Assembly: GCA_037447655.1 (NCBI GenBank)
Contig: JBBHKE010002155.1
Location: 62,001-126,000, forward strand
Source: Zygnema cylindricum
Taxonomy: Eukaryota > Streptophyta > Zygnematophyceae > Zygnematales > Zygnemataceae
Direction: 5' to 3'
Length of the DNA: 64,000 bases
Numbering within the stretch: position 1 is the first letter of the stretch; each line of letters begins with the position of its first letter. Both the position numbers and the translations under genes were made by a program. Positions 43,310 to 53,060 of this stretch are shown piece by piece. Below the pieces are notes generated by a model. The model saw only the letters and a list, made by a program, of their open reading frames with translations. It made no database searches and had not been told where the DNA came from.

Positions 43310-43556
43310 TGTTGGAGGAATGTCCACTTCGGACTCCACACGTGTGTATCGCAGTAAATGCTGGTCCGCTAGTGCGTCGTTTATTGTCGTAAATTCGGTT
43401 TCAAGCGCTTGCATGCACAATCGGCCGGGTAGCTCAGTTGCTACAGCTAGTGTATGTCTAACACAAGGTCACGGGTTCAATCCCCGGCTTGGCCATTTAA
43501 CCAAAGTTTTCACTTTGGCGCCCATGCGATATGTAGAATATCGTCGATCCTCAACA
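43310..43556 (+). mobile_element. TRIM LTR (247 bp), within duplication copy 1
   Basis: TGTTGGAGG...CCTCAACA, identical to the left LTR at 44992-45238. It is not followed by the TRIM primer site nor by the CATAA target duplication. Confidence 0.9.
43423..43495 (+). tRNA. tRNA-Asp(GTC)-like sequence in TRIM LTR (mutated copy)
   Basis: 73 nt: acceptor GGCCGGG/CTTGGCC pairs with two G-U, T-loop TTCAATC. D-stem is damaged (GCTC opposite CAGC), and one T-stem base is changed. Anticodon loop ATGTCTA with GTC. It belongs to the element and is not a host gene. Confidence 0.65.
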
Positions 43557-44417
43557 GACACCTCACAGCGACCAAGTTATCGCCGCATTCATCATTTGGC
43601 GGAGCAACTTTATACAATTGGTTTATTTGTTAAACGCCGTGAATGTGTTGCTTGGTGCCCACAAGGTTGCCTTCTTACCTCCCCCGCCCCATTGGTTTTT
43701 GTATCGAGTCTCCGGAGGAGGGTACCAAAGCCTTAGGTTACCTCACAAGAGCCCCTACTTTTGTGAACTTAGTGCTTCGTGATGCGGTGCTAGAGGATTG
43801 CTCACACTGTGAAGGCTTTTGTAAGCTTTTGGACCCCAAAGTGACGCTTGTAGTAATGAAATGTTGTTTTGCTCAACATCCTCTCTATCTCACCTTAACA
43901 TGTCTACTAACGACTTTAAACTTTGTTTTCTCATAAGGATTGCGACGACAATTTTTTATGTGTGCTACACCACCTAATTGCACATGGGACTTGTCATCGA
44001 CATAAGAGATTGTTCGCTCGTCAGTAACATAGCCTCTCAATTTCAAGTAACGATTTAGATATGATTCTCGTGGCTAAAATTGCGACCCACAACATTTTTG
44101 GGTAGCTTAACTTTGGTGGCGCCTACCATCACATCTCATTCCACTATTGATGACCTCCGTATTCTAGCCTACGTCGTCCATAAAGTAGAGAAAATCTTAT
44201 TTCTATTCCATGAGGCTCTTCTCTAACCTCGTGCACTACTACCTCCTAACGCCCAAATTCAACTCCCGCTGGCCGCGGAGATTTTGGCACTTTGGACAAG
44301 TTATGACGATTCCCTACGCAATTGAGCGCGAAAAACATTTGAAATTAAGGCTCGGGGAGTCCTCTACAGAGAGTTCTCACTGCTTTACTTTATTGTGTTC
44401 CACTTGCCCTTCATTGG
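43557..44417. other. spacer between the two duplication copies
   Basis: No recognisable gene; a frame at 43643-43936 has no known motif. Confidence 0.4.
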
Positions 44418-45238
44418 GGTTCTTAAAGTAAAAAAAAATGCAAATGGACGCTACAAGGCGCGGCTTGTTGCGAAAGGATATTCGCAGACTAAAGGAATTT
44501 AATTCATAGTTCAAAAGTAGGCGTTTTATGGTAGGCCTTTGGTAGACGCACAAAACTTGGCAGTAAACTCGCGTAGAGTAGGCATACTGTATGTGTGTGC
44601 GTTGTGCACACTCATGTAAGAGCGTACGAATCTGACATATGATTATAGTACAGCGCACGCCGATGTACGATATTTTTTAGCGAACTAACGCGGCAAAGGA
44701 TGAAATTCTGCGGAAAAGAAAACCCGGAAAAAAAAAGGGCCGGGCAACCAAATGATATTTCTACCGTGAATGAACCACGGAAAAAAAGGGTAGATTACAG
44801 ACCCAACAAACCGGCCACAAACTAAAAGCTCCCAAAGAAAAGGGATACCGTTAAGTCAACATCCCAACATTGCATAAAATGCAAGGAAACACAATATGCG
44901 GTTTTCAAGTTCTCTACACCGCCAATCGCTATTAGGGTAATGAACGCTAATTCGCTCCCGCATGTTTTTCCCCAATTCTTAAATAGCATAATGTTGGAGG
45001 AATGTCCACTTCGGACTCCACACGTGTGTATCGCAGTAAATGCTGGTCCGCTAGTGCGTCGTTTATTGTCGTAAATTCGGTTTCAAGCGCTTGCATGCAC
45101 AATCGGCCGGGTAGCTCAGTTGCTACAGCTAGTGTATGTCTAACACAAGGTCACGGGTTCAATCCCCGGCTTGGCCATTTAACCAAAGTTTTCACTTTGG
45201 CGCCCATGCGATATGTAGAATATCGTCGATCCTCAACA
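44418..45238. repeat. direct duplication, copy 2
   Basis: Second copy of 42735-43556. Here the RT end (44418-44500), inverted-repeat left end (44501), MITE left end (44917) and TRIM left LTR are in their natural context. Confidence 0.9.
45105..45177 (+). tRNA. tRNA-Asp(GTC)-like sequence in left TRIM LTR (mutated)
   Basis: Same sequence as 43423-43495, with D-arm changes (TTGCTACAGC instead of TTGGTAGAGC) and a T-stem change relative to the right LTR. Confidence 0.65.
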
Positions 45239-45254
45239 TGGTATCGGAGCCAGG
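45239..45254 (+). other. TRIM primer-binding site (initiator tRNA-Met 3' end)
   Basis: TGGTATCGGAGCCAGG, one mismatch from the complement of the last 16 bases of plant initiator tRNA-Met (A replaced by G at position 8), directly after the left LTR. Confidence 0.85.
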
Positions 45255-45412
45255 GGGCGTTCGCAAGCCACATGAGATGGAGTACATCGTGAGGGCGCGT
45301 GTTGGAGGAATGTCCACCTCAGACTCCACACGTTAGTATCGCAATAAATGCTGGTCCGCCAGTGCGCCGTTCATTGCCGTAAATTCGGTTTCAGGCGCTT
45401 GCATGCACAATC

Positions 45413-45485
45413 GGCCGGGTAGCTCAGTTGGTAGAGCTAGTGTATGTCTAACACAAGGTCCCGGGTTCGATCCCCGGCTTGGCCA
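45413..45485 (+). tRNA. tRNA-Asp(GTC)-like sequence in right TRIM LTR (well formed)
   Basis: Folds as a full cloverleaf: acceptor GGCCGGG/CTTGGCC (7 pairs, two G-U), TA, D-stem GCTC/GAGC with AGTTGGTA loop, anticodon stem AGTGT/ACACA (four of five pairs), loop ATGTCTA with U33 and GTC at 45446-45448, variable AGGTC, T-arm CCGGG-TTCGATC-CCCGG (perfect), discriminator A. A and B boxes match the RNA polymerase III consensus. TTTT comes 12 nt later, inside a hairpin loop. Because it lies in an LTR flanked by target duplications it is an element component, whether or not it is transcribed. Confidence 0.85.
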
Positions 45486-46047
45486 TTTAACCAAAGTTTT
45501 CACTTTGGCGCCCAAGCGATATGTAGAATATCGCCGATCCTCAACACATAAATTATTATGTTTTTTCCTTTACGCCATTTAGGGTTTTTTTCCAATTAGT
45601 GAAAAAAATAAAAGTTCGTTGTCTTTTAAATAGTGTGGTGTACGGATAATGCCAAACCGTTCAAAATTGTACCTTTTAAAGTGAAAAAGTATATATATAG
45701 TGCGTTTTAGTAACCGCGGACGCCTGAGAATATGCGCTCCAAAAAGGGGATGAAATCGAGTTGTCAAAAATGTCATTCACACATATTCGTCCGACAACCA
45801 TGTCTCGACCGTGTGAACGTACAAATTGTGTACGATTTGTCAGAGTTTGAACATGTCCCTATATTAGTGTAAGCATTTTTGGGACCGACATTCATTTTTT
45901 ACAAAGACCCAAATTAGTATTAGTAAACTATTAGAATGTACATTTTTTTTGAAAATTTTCAAATTCCTAATTAGTGTAAATTACAATAATTATTCCTATA
46001 CGCAAAAGAAACTTGTACGCTAATAGAGATTGTTGGTGTAGTGTACG

Positions 46048-46145
46048 ATTTTAAGCCCTACAATCCCAAAAACAATCAGCTTGAATATTTCCCAAAATTT
46101 TAAGCACTACTATCCCAAAAACAAACAGCTTGAATATTTCTTTAA
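46048..46145. repeat. two tandem copies of a 49-bp unit
   Basis: TTTTAAGCCCTACAATCCCA... and TTTTAAGCACTACTATCCCA..., each ending CAGCTTGAATATTTC, directly right of the MITE. Confidence 0.8.
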
Positions 46146-46700
46146 GTTTCAATATGGTTAACTGTCATAAAAAAGGTTTGAAGTATGATGTTCAAATGAG
46201 CAAAATGTACAAAGAAAACATCATGTGGCATTTGGTACTTGGTACCACACCTTACCATGTAAAAACAAGGAAAATTAACAAATAACATGGATCCCACTAG
46301 GCCCCGAAATGAACAACGATATCAGAATTGGTAGGTGTTGAAATTAAATACAATATGCCAGTAAAAGTAACAGCGTTCTACACATTAAAGTATGTAAAAA
46401 CAGAAGGAGGTTTGTGGTCGTTTCCTATCCTGAATACTTATACCTACATTTGCATTAATGAACACCGGTTCGCATGAAAATAATTGATATCACAACACAG
46501 AAAAAGGCACAAGCGAAAAGCGAAACCGATCTTAGTAAATCACACAATAGTCATGTTTTATGCAACACTTCAAACTCTTCAGACCTGTTTTATGCAACAC
46601 TTCAAACTATTCAAACAAGATCTTTTTTTATGAAACACTTCAAACACTTCAAGCAGTAATGCTTGATAAGGAGACACCTTAAATTCCATGACCCCATGAA
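46146..46700. other. no recognisable gene
   Basis: Contains three short repeats of ACACTTCAAAC (46565-46650). The 5' LTR and gag start of the next element are missing; they are not found here. Confidence 0.5.
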
Positions 46701-46719
46701 GTCAAACTAAGAAGTTTAG

Positions 46720-47029
46720 TTGAAGCTCGAATTTGTTCAAACCATAAAAAGAAAAGTGTCGAGGCACTACACACCGAAAAAATATACTGAACACAAAGAA
46801 GATAAAATAACCATATTAATTCTTCCTTTTATGACGATCGAAGAAATGGACGAGGACGTGGCCGAGGACGCGGACGAGGACGAGGCCATTATTAGGACGC
46901 GGTTACCAAGGAAACTATACGGAATTTGAAAAAGACTTTGAGGAGCGATATTACAATTTGACTATTTTATTGGACGAGAAAACCGGAGCAGTTTTGAATT
47001 CGGCTTCTAGCGATCATTGTGTAAAAGAT
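46720..47029 (+). pseudogene. copia element 6a: gag end with RG-rich tract
   Basis: At 46850-46905 an alternating GGACGAGGACGTGG sequence encodes an Arg-Gly repeat in one frame, as found before the zinc knuckle of many copia gags. Stops follow in all frames. The zinc knuckle itself is not recognisable. Confidence 0.5.
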
Positions 47030-47032
47030 TAG

Positions 47033-48520
47033 ATTATTAATATCGGCGCAACTCATCACGTGTGTACGGATTTAAGTCTATTTTCGGATACAAGGAAGCT
47101 TACGGTTCCAAAGCATGTCACGGTTGCGAGTGGACATGTGATTCCGGTGGACACGGTTGGAACGGTCCGAATTGATTTACCGGTGAGAGATAAATTTGGA
47201 AATTTCAGAGTGCATAAAGCTAAGTTGAATGATGCTTTGTTTATTCCTAATGGAGTGGTGAATTTGGTTAGTGCTCCTCAAATTCAAAAGGCCGGAGGTA
47301 GAGTTATTTCTTTGGAGGATTTTAGAATTATGATTAAAAGTAAGGAAGGAATTCAAATTGGAGAAGGATTTGTTTCTGATAATTTGGTTAGTAAGTTAAT
47401 TTGGAAACGGCCAGCTAAAGAGGAACCTTCTATGCTTTCCGCGGAAATGGAGAAAGGTGACCTTAGCCTTTGGCATCACCGGTTATGCCACACTTCAGAG
47501 GAAAACATTAAAAAGATGATTAAGAATTCTTCGGTGAGAGGTTTAGAATTGGCAACCGGAGAAAAGGTGAATGGATGTAATGGTTGTAGCAAGGGGAAGC
47601 AAATGAGGAAACCTCATCCTGTCAAAAGTGTAAAATTTCGAGCGAGTCAACCTTTAGAACTTGTTCATGTGGATCTATGTGGACCTATTACGCCGAGGAG
47701 TCTTGGGGGAAATAGATATATTTTTGTGATTGTTGATGATTTTTCTCGAAAGAGTTGGGTGTATCTTTTGAAAAGGAAGTCGGAGACTTTGGATTATTTT
47801 AAGAAGTTTGTTGTGATGGCTGAAAGGGAAACGGACAGGAAATTGAAAGCCGTAAGGTCGGATAATGGTGGAGAATTTATCGCATTTAAGGAGTTTTGTG
47901 AGAAGCGAGGAATTAAACAACAATTTACTGCCACTTATTCACCCGAATCTAATGGAGTGGCCGAAAGGAAAAACAGGACATTGCAGGAAATGGTGCGTGC
48001 GATGCTTCATAGCACGAATCACAATGCTTCGCTTTGGGGAGAAGCCATTGTCACGGCAAACTATGTCTGTAATCGAAGATTGACTTCGATTTCTGGTGAA
48101 AAGACGCCTCAAGAACTTTGGAGTGGACGGGTTCCGTCCGTACGACATTTAAGAATTTGGGGTTGTCGTGCGACCGTATATATTGACCGAAACAAACGGA
48201 CCGGCAAGTTTAGTCCACGAAGTTGGAGTGGATTTTTTGTCGGATATAGTGCGAATTCAAATCAATACCGAATCTTCAATCCTGTGACGCGGAACGTAGT
48301 GGAGTCACGGAACGTTGACTTCCACGAGAATTTAAAGGCGGCTATGGAATATTCGAACGACAATGAGCGAAGTTTGGATTTTGAAGAAGAAAACAGTTTG
48401 GAGGAGTTCGAAATTGGGATTCGTCGGATGAGGAAGACGATCATTATGAGACTTCAAAACGGAAACCGAAATTTGGTAAAGTTTCAAATTCTGACAAATT
48501 TGATTTGGAATCCAATTTGA
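47033..48520 (+). pseudogene. copia element 6a: protease remnant and integrase
   Basis: Best preserved polyprotein part of the window, open for 496 codons after a TAG at 47030. The protease motif reads IINIGATHHVC: catalytic Asp is Asn and Ser is Ile, and the stop replaces the usual Trp before it. Integrase is complete in sequence: WHHRLCHTS and NGCNGCSKGK (zinc ligands), VHVDLCGP, VRSDNGGEF and NGVAERKN (DDE triad), then HLRIWGCRATVYIDR and FSPRSWSGFFVGYSAN at the C-terminal side. The acidic linker shifts frame near 48420. No ATG start fits. Confidence 0.92.
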
Positions 48521-48780
48521 GTGATGTTAAGTCCGAGAGTTCAAAATTATCTTTGAAAAGTCAAATTAGTGAAAAGAGTATACCATCAATTTCTGAAAAG
48601 AGTGAAAAGAATGTAATGGAAGAAGAAGTGGTTGTTAGGAGGAGTAATCGAGAGAATAAGGGAAAAGCACCTGAGAGATTAAGTCTTCAAATGAAAGCTA
48701 GTGATAAATCTCACAATTTAAATTCAGAGGCTAAGTTAAATGAATTCCTTTTATAGCAATTACTGCAAGAGAGTGTAAGT
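48505..48780 (+). pseudogene. copia element 6a: integrase-RT linker
   Basis: A Ser/Lys/Glu-rich 83-residue frame (SEKSEKNVMEEEVVVRRSNR, then NKGKAPERLS) typical of the variable region before copia RT; ends in a stop at 48756. Confidence 0.75.
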
Positions 48781-49680
48781 GGTGATCCGAAATCTTATAC
48801 GGAAGCTAGAAATTCAGTTGATTGGGAGTCTAAGTGGAAAGATGCATTTGACAAGGAATATAAATCTATTGTTGAGAATGAGACTTTTGAGGAAGTAGAA
48901 TTGCCTGAAGGAAAGAAGGCCATTGATTCTAAGTGGGTATTTAAGACAAAAACTGGTGCTTCTGGTGAATTGATTAAATATAAAGCAAGATTAGTTTGTA
49001 AAGGATTTCAGCAGAAAGAGGGAGTGGATTATACGGAGACATATTCTCCCGTGGTCAAGTTGGATTCTTTGAGGATGATCATCGCATTGGCGGCATCCGG
49101 GAAGAAGTACATCCATCAAATGGACGTGGAGACCGCCTTTCTCAATGGAGATCTCGAAGAGGAGGTTTATATGAAGATTCCGGAAGGGGTACCAACTAAA
49201 CCCGGTTTAGTGTGGAGACTAAAGAAATCCTTGTATGGGTTGAAGCAAGCACCAAGGACATGGTATTTACGCTTACATAAGGTTTTGATTGATTTTGGAT
49301 TTGTAAGAACTATTTCAGATTCTGGTGTATATGTAAAAGGAAATGGAGTGGATCAAATTATTTTTAGTGTCTATGTGGATGATTTCATTATGGTGTCAGA
49401 TAGTTTAGAGAAAATTAAAGAATTAAAGTCATATTTGAAGAATCATTTTAAGGTGACAGATTTAGGTGAAGCAAGATATATATTGGGCATTGAGGTCATT
49501 AGAAGTAAATATGGATGTATTAAATTGAGTCAAGAACAATATTGTAAAGAAGTTCTTAGTCGGTTTTCTATGTTAGGTTCTAAGCCCCTTTGCACACCTC
49601 TAGACCCGAAATTACAGCTTACAAATTTGATGATGAGGAAATTGTTAATGTCCGATATAGAGAGGCAATTGGATGCCTAA
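48781..49680 (+). pseudogene. copia element 6a: reverse transcriptase
   Basis: KWVFKTKTGASGELIKYKAR, VCKGFQQKEGVDYTETYSPV, HQMDVETAFLNGDLEEEVYM, SLYGLKQAPRTWYLR and an intact YVDD at 49372-49383, then LGEARYILGIEV. RT upstream of 48901 is open in the same frame from the linker stop. A single frameshift near 49600 (after LGSKPLCTPLD) separates it from RNase H; apart from that the RT looks undamaged. Confidence 0.93.
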
Positions 49681-50309
49681 TGTATTTGAGTGTAGGGACA
49701 AGACCGGATATTTCTGCAGCTGTTTCAATTGTTAGCAGGTACAGTCAAGCTCCAAAGAAGCAACATTGGGAATCGGTCAAGCGGATTTTCAGGTTTTTGG
49801 CCGGAACATTGGACATTAGATTGGTTTATCGAAGTGGAGACGATTTGGATTGCTTCGGATATTGCGGTGCTGACTGGGGAGGAGACTTTGACACGGGAAA
49901 GTCGACCTCTGGTTATGCTTTTGTATTGAGTGGAGCGGCAATCTCATGGAGCTCCAGGTTACAGCCTAAAGTGGCTTTAAGTTCAACTGAAGCGGAGTAT
50001 ATGGCGGCTTGTCATGCGGCGAAAGCTTCAATTTGGATTAAGGACATGTTAAGTGAATTGGGAATTTTTGTGAAGTGCATGAGAATTTATTCAGACAGCA
50101 TGAGTAGCATTGCTTTAGTGAAGAATCCAGTGTTTCATAAAAGGACAAAACATATTAGAATTCAATGGCATTTTGTGAGAGATTTAGTGAAGGATAAAGA
50201 GTTAGAATTTGTATTTGTTCCTGCTTTGGAGGAAGCAACAAATATGTTAACTAAAGCTGCAATGCATGATGTCTTTGTTAGAGGAAGACCTAAGTTAGGA
50301 TTATTTTGA
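49590..50309 (+). pseudogene. copia element 6a: RNase H
   Basis: Open over 239 codons: YREAIGCLMYLSVGTRPDIS, CGADWGGDFDTGKSTSGYAF, SWSSRLQPKVALSSTEAEYM, IYSDSMSSIALVKNPVFHKR and NMLTKAAMHDVFV. The catalytic Asp, Glu and Asp positions of copia RNase H are present. Followed by a polypurine tract. Confidence 0.93.
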
Positions 50310-50329
50310 GTGTGGTATAAATCCTCACA

Positions 50330-50342
50330 TTGAGAGGGGGAA
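50330..50342 (+). other. polypurine tract
   Basis: TTGAGAGGGGGAA immediately before an LTR starting TGTTAGAATTGC. Confidence 0.8.
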
Positions 50343-50960
50343 TGTTAGAATTGCAATGTGAAATTTTTTCAATGTAGGTTCGTATTTAGTGTGGGTCGGT
50401 TTTGACGCGCGTCATGTCGCGCATTTTGTTTCGTTTCATTAGTACTTTTGTACTTTTCAGTTTCGTTTGATTAAGTGTGAACGGTTTGGTCTTTTTCATA
50501 CGGGACTTCTAGTACTTTCGGTTCGTGCGTACTTCTAGCAGTTTCGTTTCACGTAGGTGAAGTTGTACTTTAGGTGTTGTACTTCTAGACGTTTCGTTTC
50601 GCAAATTTTCAGTTTGCGTCATACTCTATTTTGCGTCCAAGTACATGTGACGCTTCTAGAATTAGGTTTCTAGATGTAATCTGGAGACTAAGTTAAAATG
50701 TCAGCCAGCGAGGGAATTAGATATTACTAAGGGAACCACTGAGGAGAACCTAAGGAGAAATCATTGTAGAACTAATGTATGAGAATTAATGTGAATTCCT
50801 CTTCTGAATTATATATGTCTCTATCTATGTTCATGAGGATTTAATGTATGTGAGCTGGTTGATAATTGACATTGAGTTAAATTCGCTTCCGCATTGTAAT
50901 TTGTCAATTTTCTGCGCATTCCGATTGTGTTATCGATCCTTTCAAAAACTGAAGTAGCCG
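50343..50960 (+). mobile_element. copia element 6a, 3' LTR
   Basis: Starts TGTTAGAATTGCAATGTG after the polypurine tract. The right end is uncertain (about 50945-50960) because the 5' LTR is missing and no target duplication can be tested. It lacks the tRNA-like, hairpin and U5-core features of the family 3 LTRs. Confidence 0.65.
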
Positions 50961-52037
50961 AACCGAGCTAAGTTCAAATCATTAAAAAGTCTATTTCCTT
51001 TCTCAAAGACTTTCAAACAGAGCCATGAAAATCGACAATCCCTAGGTTGTGAATCAAAATAGGATACACAGGAATACAACCATTCTCAATTCTCCTGTTT
51101 GGATATGCGTGAAAAAGAAAGACATTGGGATAGGTCAAAGCTCACTTGTTCCCAAATACTAGACTCCTTTTCCTCCAATTTCGCCACATAATGCTCAATG
51201 AACAGCCTTAAGGTTTTTACAAAAAAAAATGTGGGGAATAAGTAAAAGCCTAATCAATTCAAAAATAGTTTAAAAAATGACAAGTTTAGATAATGACAAA
51301 AACAACTACAAAGGATTAAAAAGGATTCTCGATCTCCTTCAAATCAATTCCGTTTCACGTCACATAAGCTAGCTGTATAAACCATGGCTCTTTTATATAA
51401 TGAACCTTAACACTTGGGGGGAAGGAAACGAATTTATAGAGAAGGCGTGGAGGGCTGAAATGCTTGCGGTGGAGTGAAATGCGTGCGGTGGAGTTAAAAT
51501 GTGCGCGGTGGAGAGCGGTGAGAGTGGGATGAGAGAGAGTACGGAGAGTTCAGAATTTTCCGTTTATAATTTTTTCGGAAAGGCCGAAACGGCCAAAGTG
51601 TTTTTGCAGCCACCAACGGGTAGGTTTTGGTAATTTTTTTGGCATGGTGGAATGTTTTTTTTTTTATCGTCCCATACTGCCTGGTTGGTCAATTTGCGAC
51701 TTTATTTAGTGTGGCCTTCAAAATTGCAGAACGTTAATATGACATAGTCCTATCGTAAATTGTGTTATGGGCTTTTCATGTGATCTTCTTAGGTCGCTAC
51801 TTTGATCAACGACCGTCCGATCGATTGAATCTGACGGTTTAAAACAAAAATACCTCAAAACTCACAGAAATATTTTTTTTGTCCTAATGTTTTTCAAAAT
51901 TTAGACATGACGTTTAATTCTTTATCGACCGATGTGCAACTCAACCCTGTTACTATTTTTTTTCATTTTTTGACCAATACAATCGGGTCTTAAGGTCATA
52001 TTGTATGTTTTGCATACAATAGGCATATTGTATGGGC
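50961..52037. other. no recognisable gene (right part of the 44.5-52.1 kb insertion)
   Basis: Contains three loose copies of AAATGCGTGCGGTGGAGT (51459-51515), a T-rich patch near 51655 and TAGGC/GCCTA words near the right end. Confidence 0.45.
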
Positions 52038-52067
52038 CTACTTTCACCTATTTTTGAACTATGAATT

Positions 52068-52170
52068 GATTACAACGAGACTTTCGCACATATTGCGAAA
52101 TTTGAATCTATTCGTACAATTTTGTCTTTGACGGCGATTCACGATTGGGAGCTTCAACAACTCGACATAA
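52068..52170 (+). pseudogene. copia RT, second part of the split gene
   Basis: DYNETFAHIAKFESIRTILS followed by HDWELQQLDIK, which continues the RT broken off at 42817. It ends before the conserved TAFLNG, where repeat sequence begins. Confidence 0.8.
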
Positions 52171-52189
52171 AGGTATGTCCCCGTGTATG

Positions 52190-52410
52190 AAATTATCGAC
52201 TTTCGTTTTCACCCAAAACGTAGTTCTTTACGAGAAAAACTTTAACCTAACATGTGACGGTTGTAGATGTAGGTACAATTTTGTGACGGATGAAAACGAC
52301 TACGAAATTTTCGACAATCGGTGACGCCAACAAAAACAGCGACAGTTGTAGACGTTTAGATATTTGTAATTTTGTGACATTGTGACGCCATGCTCAGTTG
52401 TGACAACGCC
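52190..52410. repeat. dispersed repeat, inverted copy of 42186-42430
   Basis: GTGACGGTTGTAGATG, ACGACTACGAAATTT, TTGTAGACGTTTAG and TTGTGACATTGTGACGCC match the left copy on the opposite strand. Confidence 0.55.
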
Positions 52411-52532
52411 GACGTCATAAATTCAAGAACTTTTTGCCATGGCTATCCGATTTCGTTTTTTTGACTTTTTTCACTTGACTTGTCATAAAAATATACAAAA
52501 GGTAGTAAAAAGAATTATTTTTGAAATATCCT

Positions 52533-53060
52533 TTAGTTCATACCCGTATTGTCGTCCGTTAATCTAAAAAGTGAGAGATAAAAGCGATAGTGTATGAGGG
52601 AGACGAGAGAGGCGACAACAGTGCAAAATTCCTCAAGGACCCATGAATGGAAGTGGAGAAAAATTATTGAGGTAAAAAATAATTTTACCCAAAATAATTG
52701 AGGTAAAGAAGCAAAATGCATCATTGACCGAGCCATATCGGCAAGGGTTTGGTTAAGTCTTTCGGTATCCCCATTATGTTGAGGAGAATTTGGGGCACAC
52801 AATTCATGGGTTATGCCACGTGATGTTAAAAATTCCGAGATTTCATGCGACATATATCCCCCCCCCATTATCACTTCTTAGCATTTTTATCCGAGAGGAG
52901 AATTGGTTTTCGATAAGGGATTTAAAGGTTTGGAAAAGAGTAAAAGCATCAGACTTGTTTTTCATGAGATACACTTGAGTAAATCGTGAGCAATCATCAA
53001 CAAAAATAATGAAATACACAAAATCTCTCAAACTTGGTACCCTCATGGGTCTAATACATC
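52533..53060 (-). pseudogene. copia element 6b: integrase core (3' truncated)
   Basis: Right to left: FIIFVDDCSRFTQVYLMKNK, MLRSDNGGGIY (second Asp), PNSPQHNGDTERLNQTLAD (catalytic Glu; the usual GVAER is GDTER), MARSMMHFASLPQLFW. The end at 52533 runs into non-homologous sequence, and RT and RNase H are absent. Confidence 0.88.

Larger units (their letters stand above)
42735..43556. repeat. 822-bp direct duplication, copy 1
   Basis: Almost identical to 44418-45238; I see only single-base length differences in homopolymers (near 42845, 43108 and 43158). It carries the end of the RT fragment, the left end of the insertion, a MITE left end (about 43235) and a complete TRIM LTR. It stops exactly at the last base of the LTR. 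Confidence 0.9.
44992..45546 (+). mobile_element. complete TRIM retrotransposon with tRNA-like LTRs
   Basis: Two 247-bp LTRs (44992-45238 and 45300-45546; TGTTGG...CCTCAACA, about 94 percent identical by eye) enclose only 61 bp. The interior begins with a primer site and has no coding capacity. A 5-bp target duplication CATAA flanks it (44987-44991, 45547-45551). This is the structure of a terminal-repeat retrotransposon in miniature, mobilised in trans. Each LTR holds a 73-nt tRNA-like sequence, about 113 bp from the LTR start, in sense orientation, followed by a small hairpin CCAAAG/CTTTGG with TTTT in its loop. Confidence 0.92.
44917..46038. mobile_element. MITE (CACCGCCAATCG type) interrupted by the TRIM
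   Basis: Left CACCGCCAATCGCTATTAG after TA, right CGCTAATAGAGATTGTTGGTG before TA. The TRIM with its CATAA duplication interrupts it at 44991/45547. The interior right part (TAAATAGTGTGGTGTACGG) resembles the MITEs at 32.1 and 37.3 kb. Confidence 0.75.
44501..52067. mobile_element. inverted-repeat-bounded insertion splitting a copia RT gene
   Basis: Left end AATTCATAGTTCAAAAGTAG, right end ending TATTTTTGAACTATGAATT: the outer 16 bases pair perfectly. Removing it restores the RT reading frame ...TKGI-DYNETF. AATT flanks both ends, so a 4-bp target duplication is possible but ambiguous. It now holds a MITE, the TRIM and a copia element; the unnested part is about 2 kb with repeated TAGGC words near both ends. 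No transposase recognised. Left end duplicated at 42818. Confidence 0.6.

Noticed and set aside
43320-45292. ORFs of 96-138 codons across the TRIM LTR
   Set aside because: They translate the tRNA-like LTR and its flanks, and the same reading appears in each duplicate; no protein signature.
43423-45485. Cluster of three host tRNA-Asp genes
   Set aside because: All three are inside copies of the same TRIM LTR, and two of the three have damaged D-arms; they are element parts.
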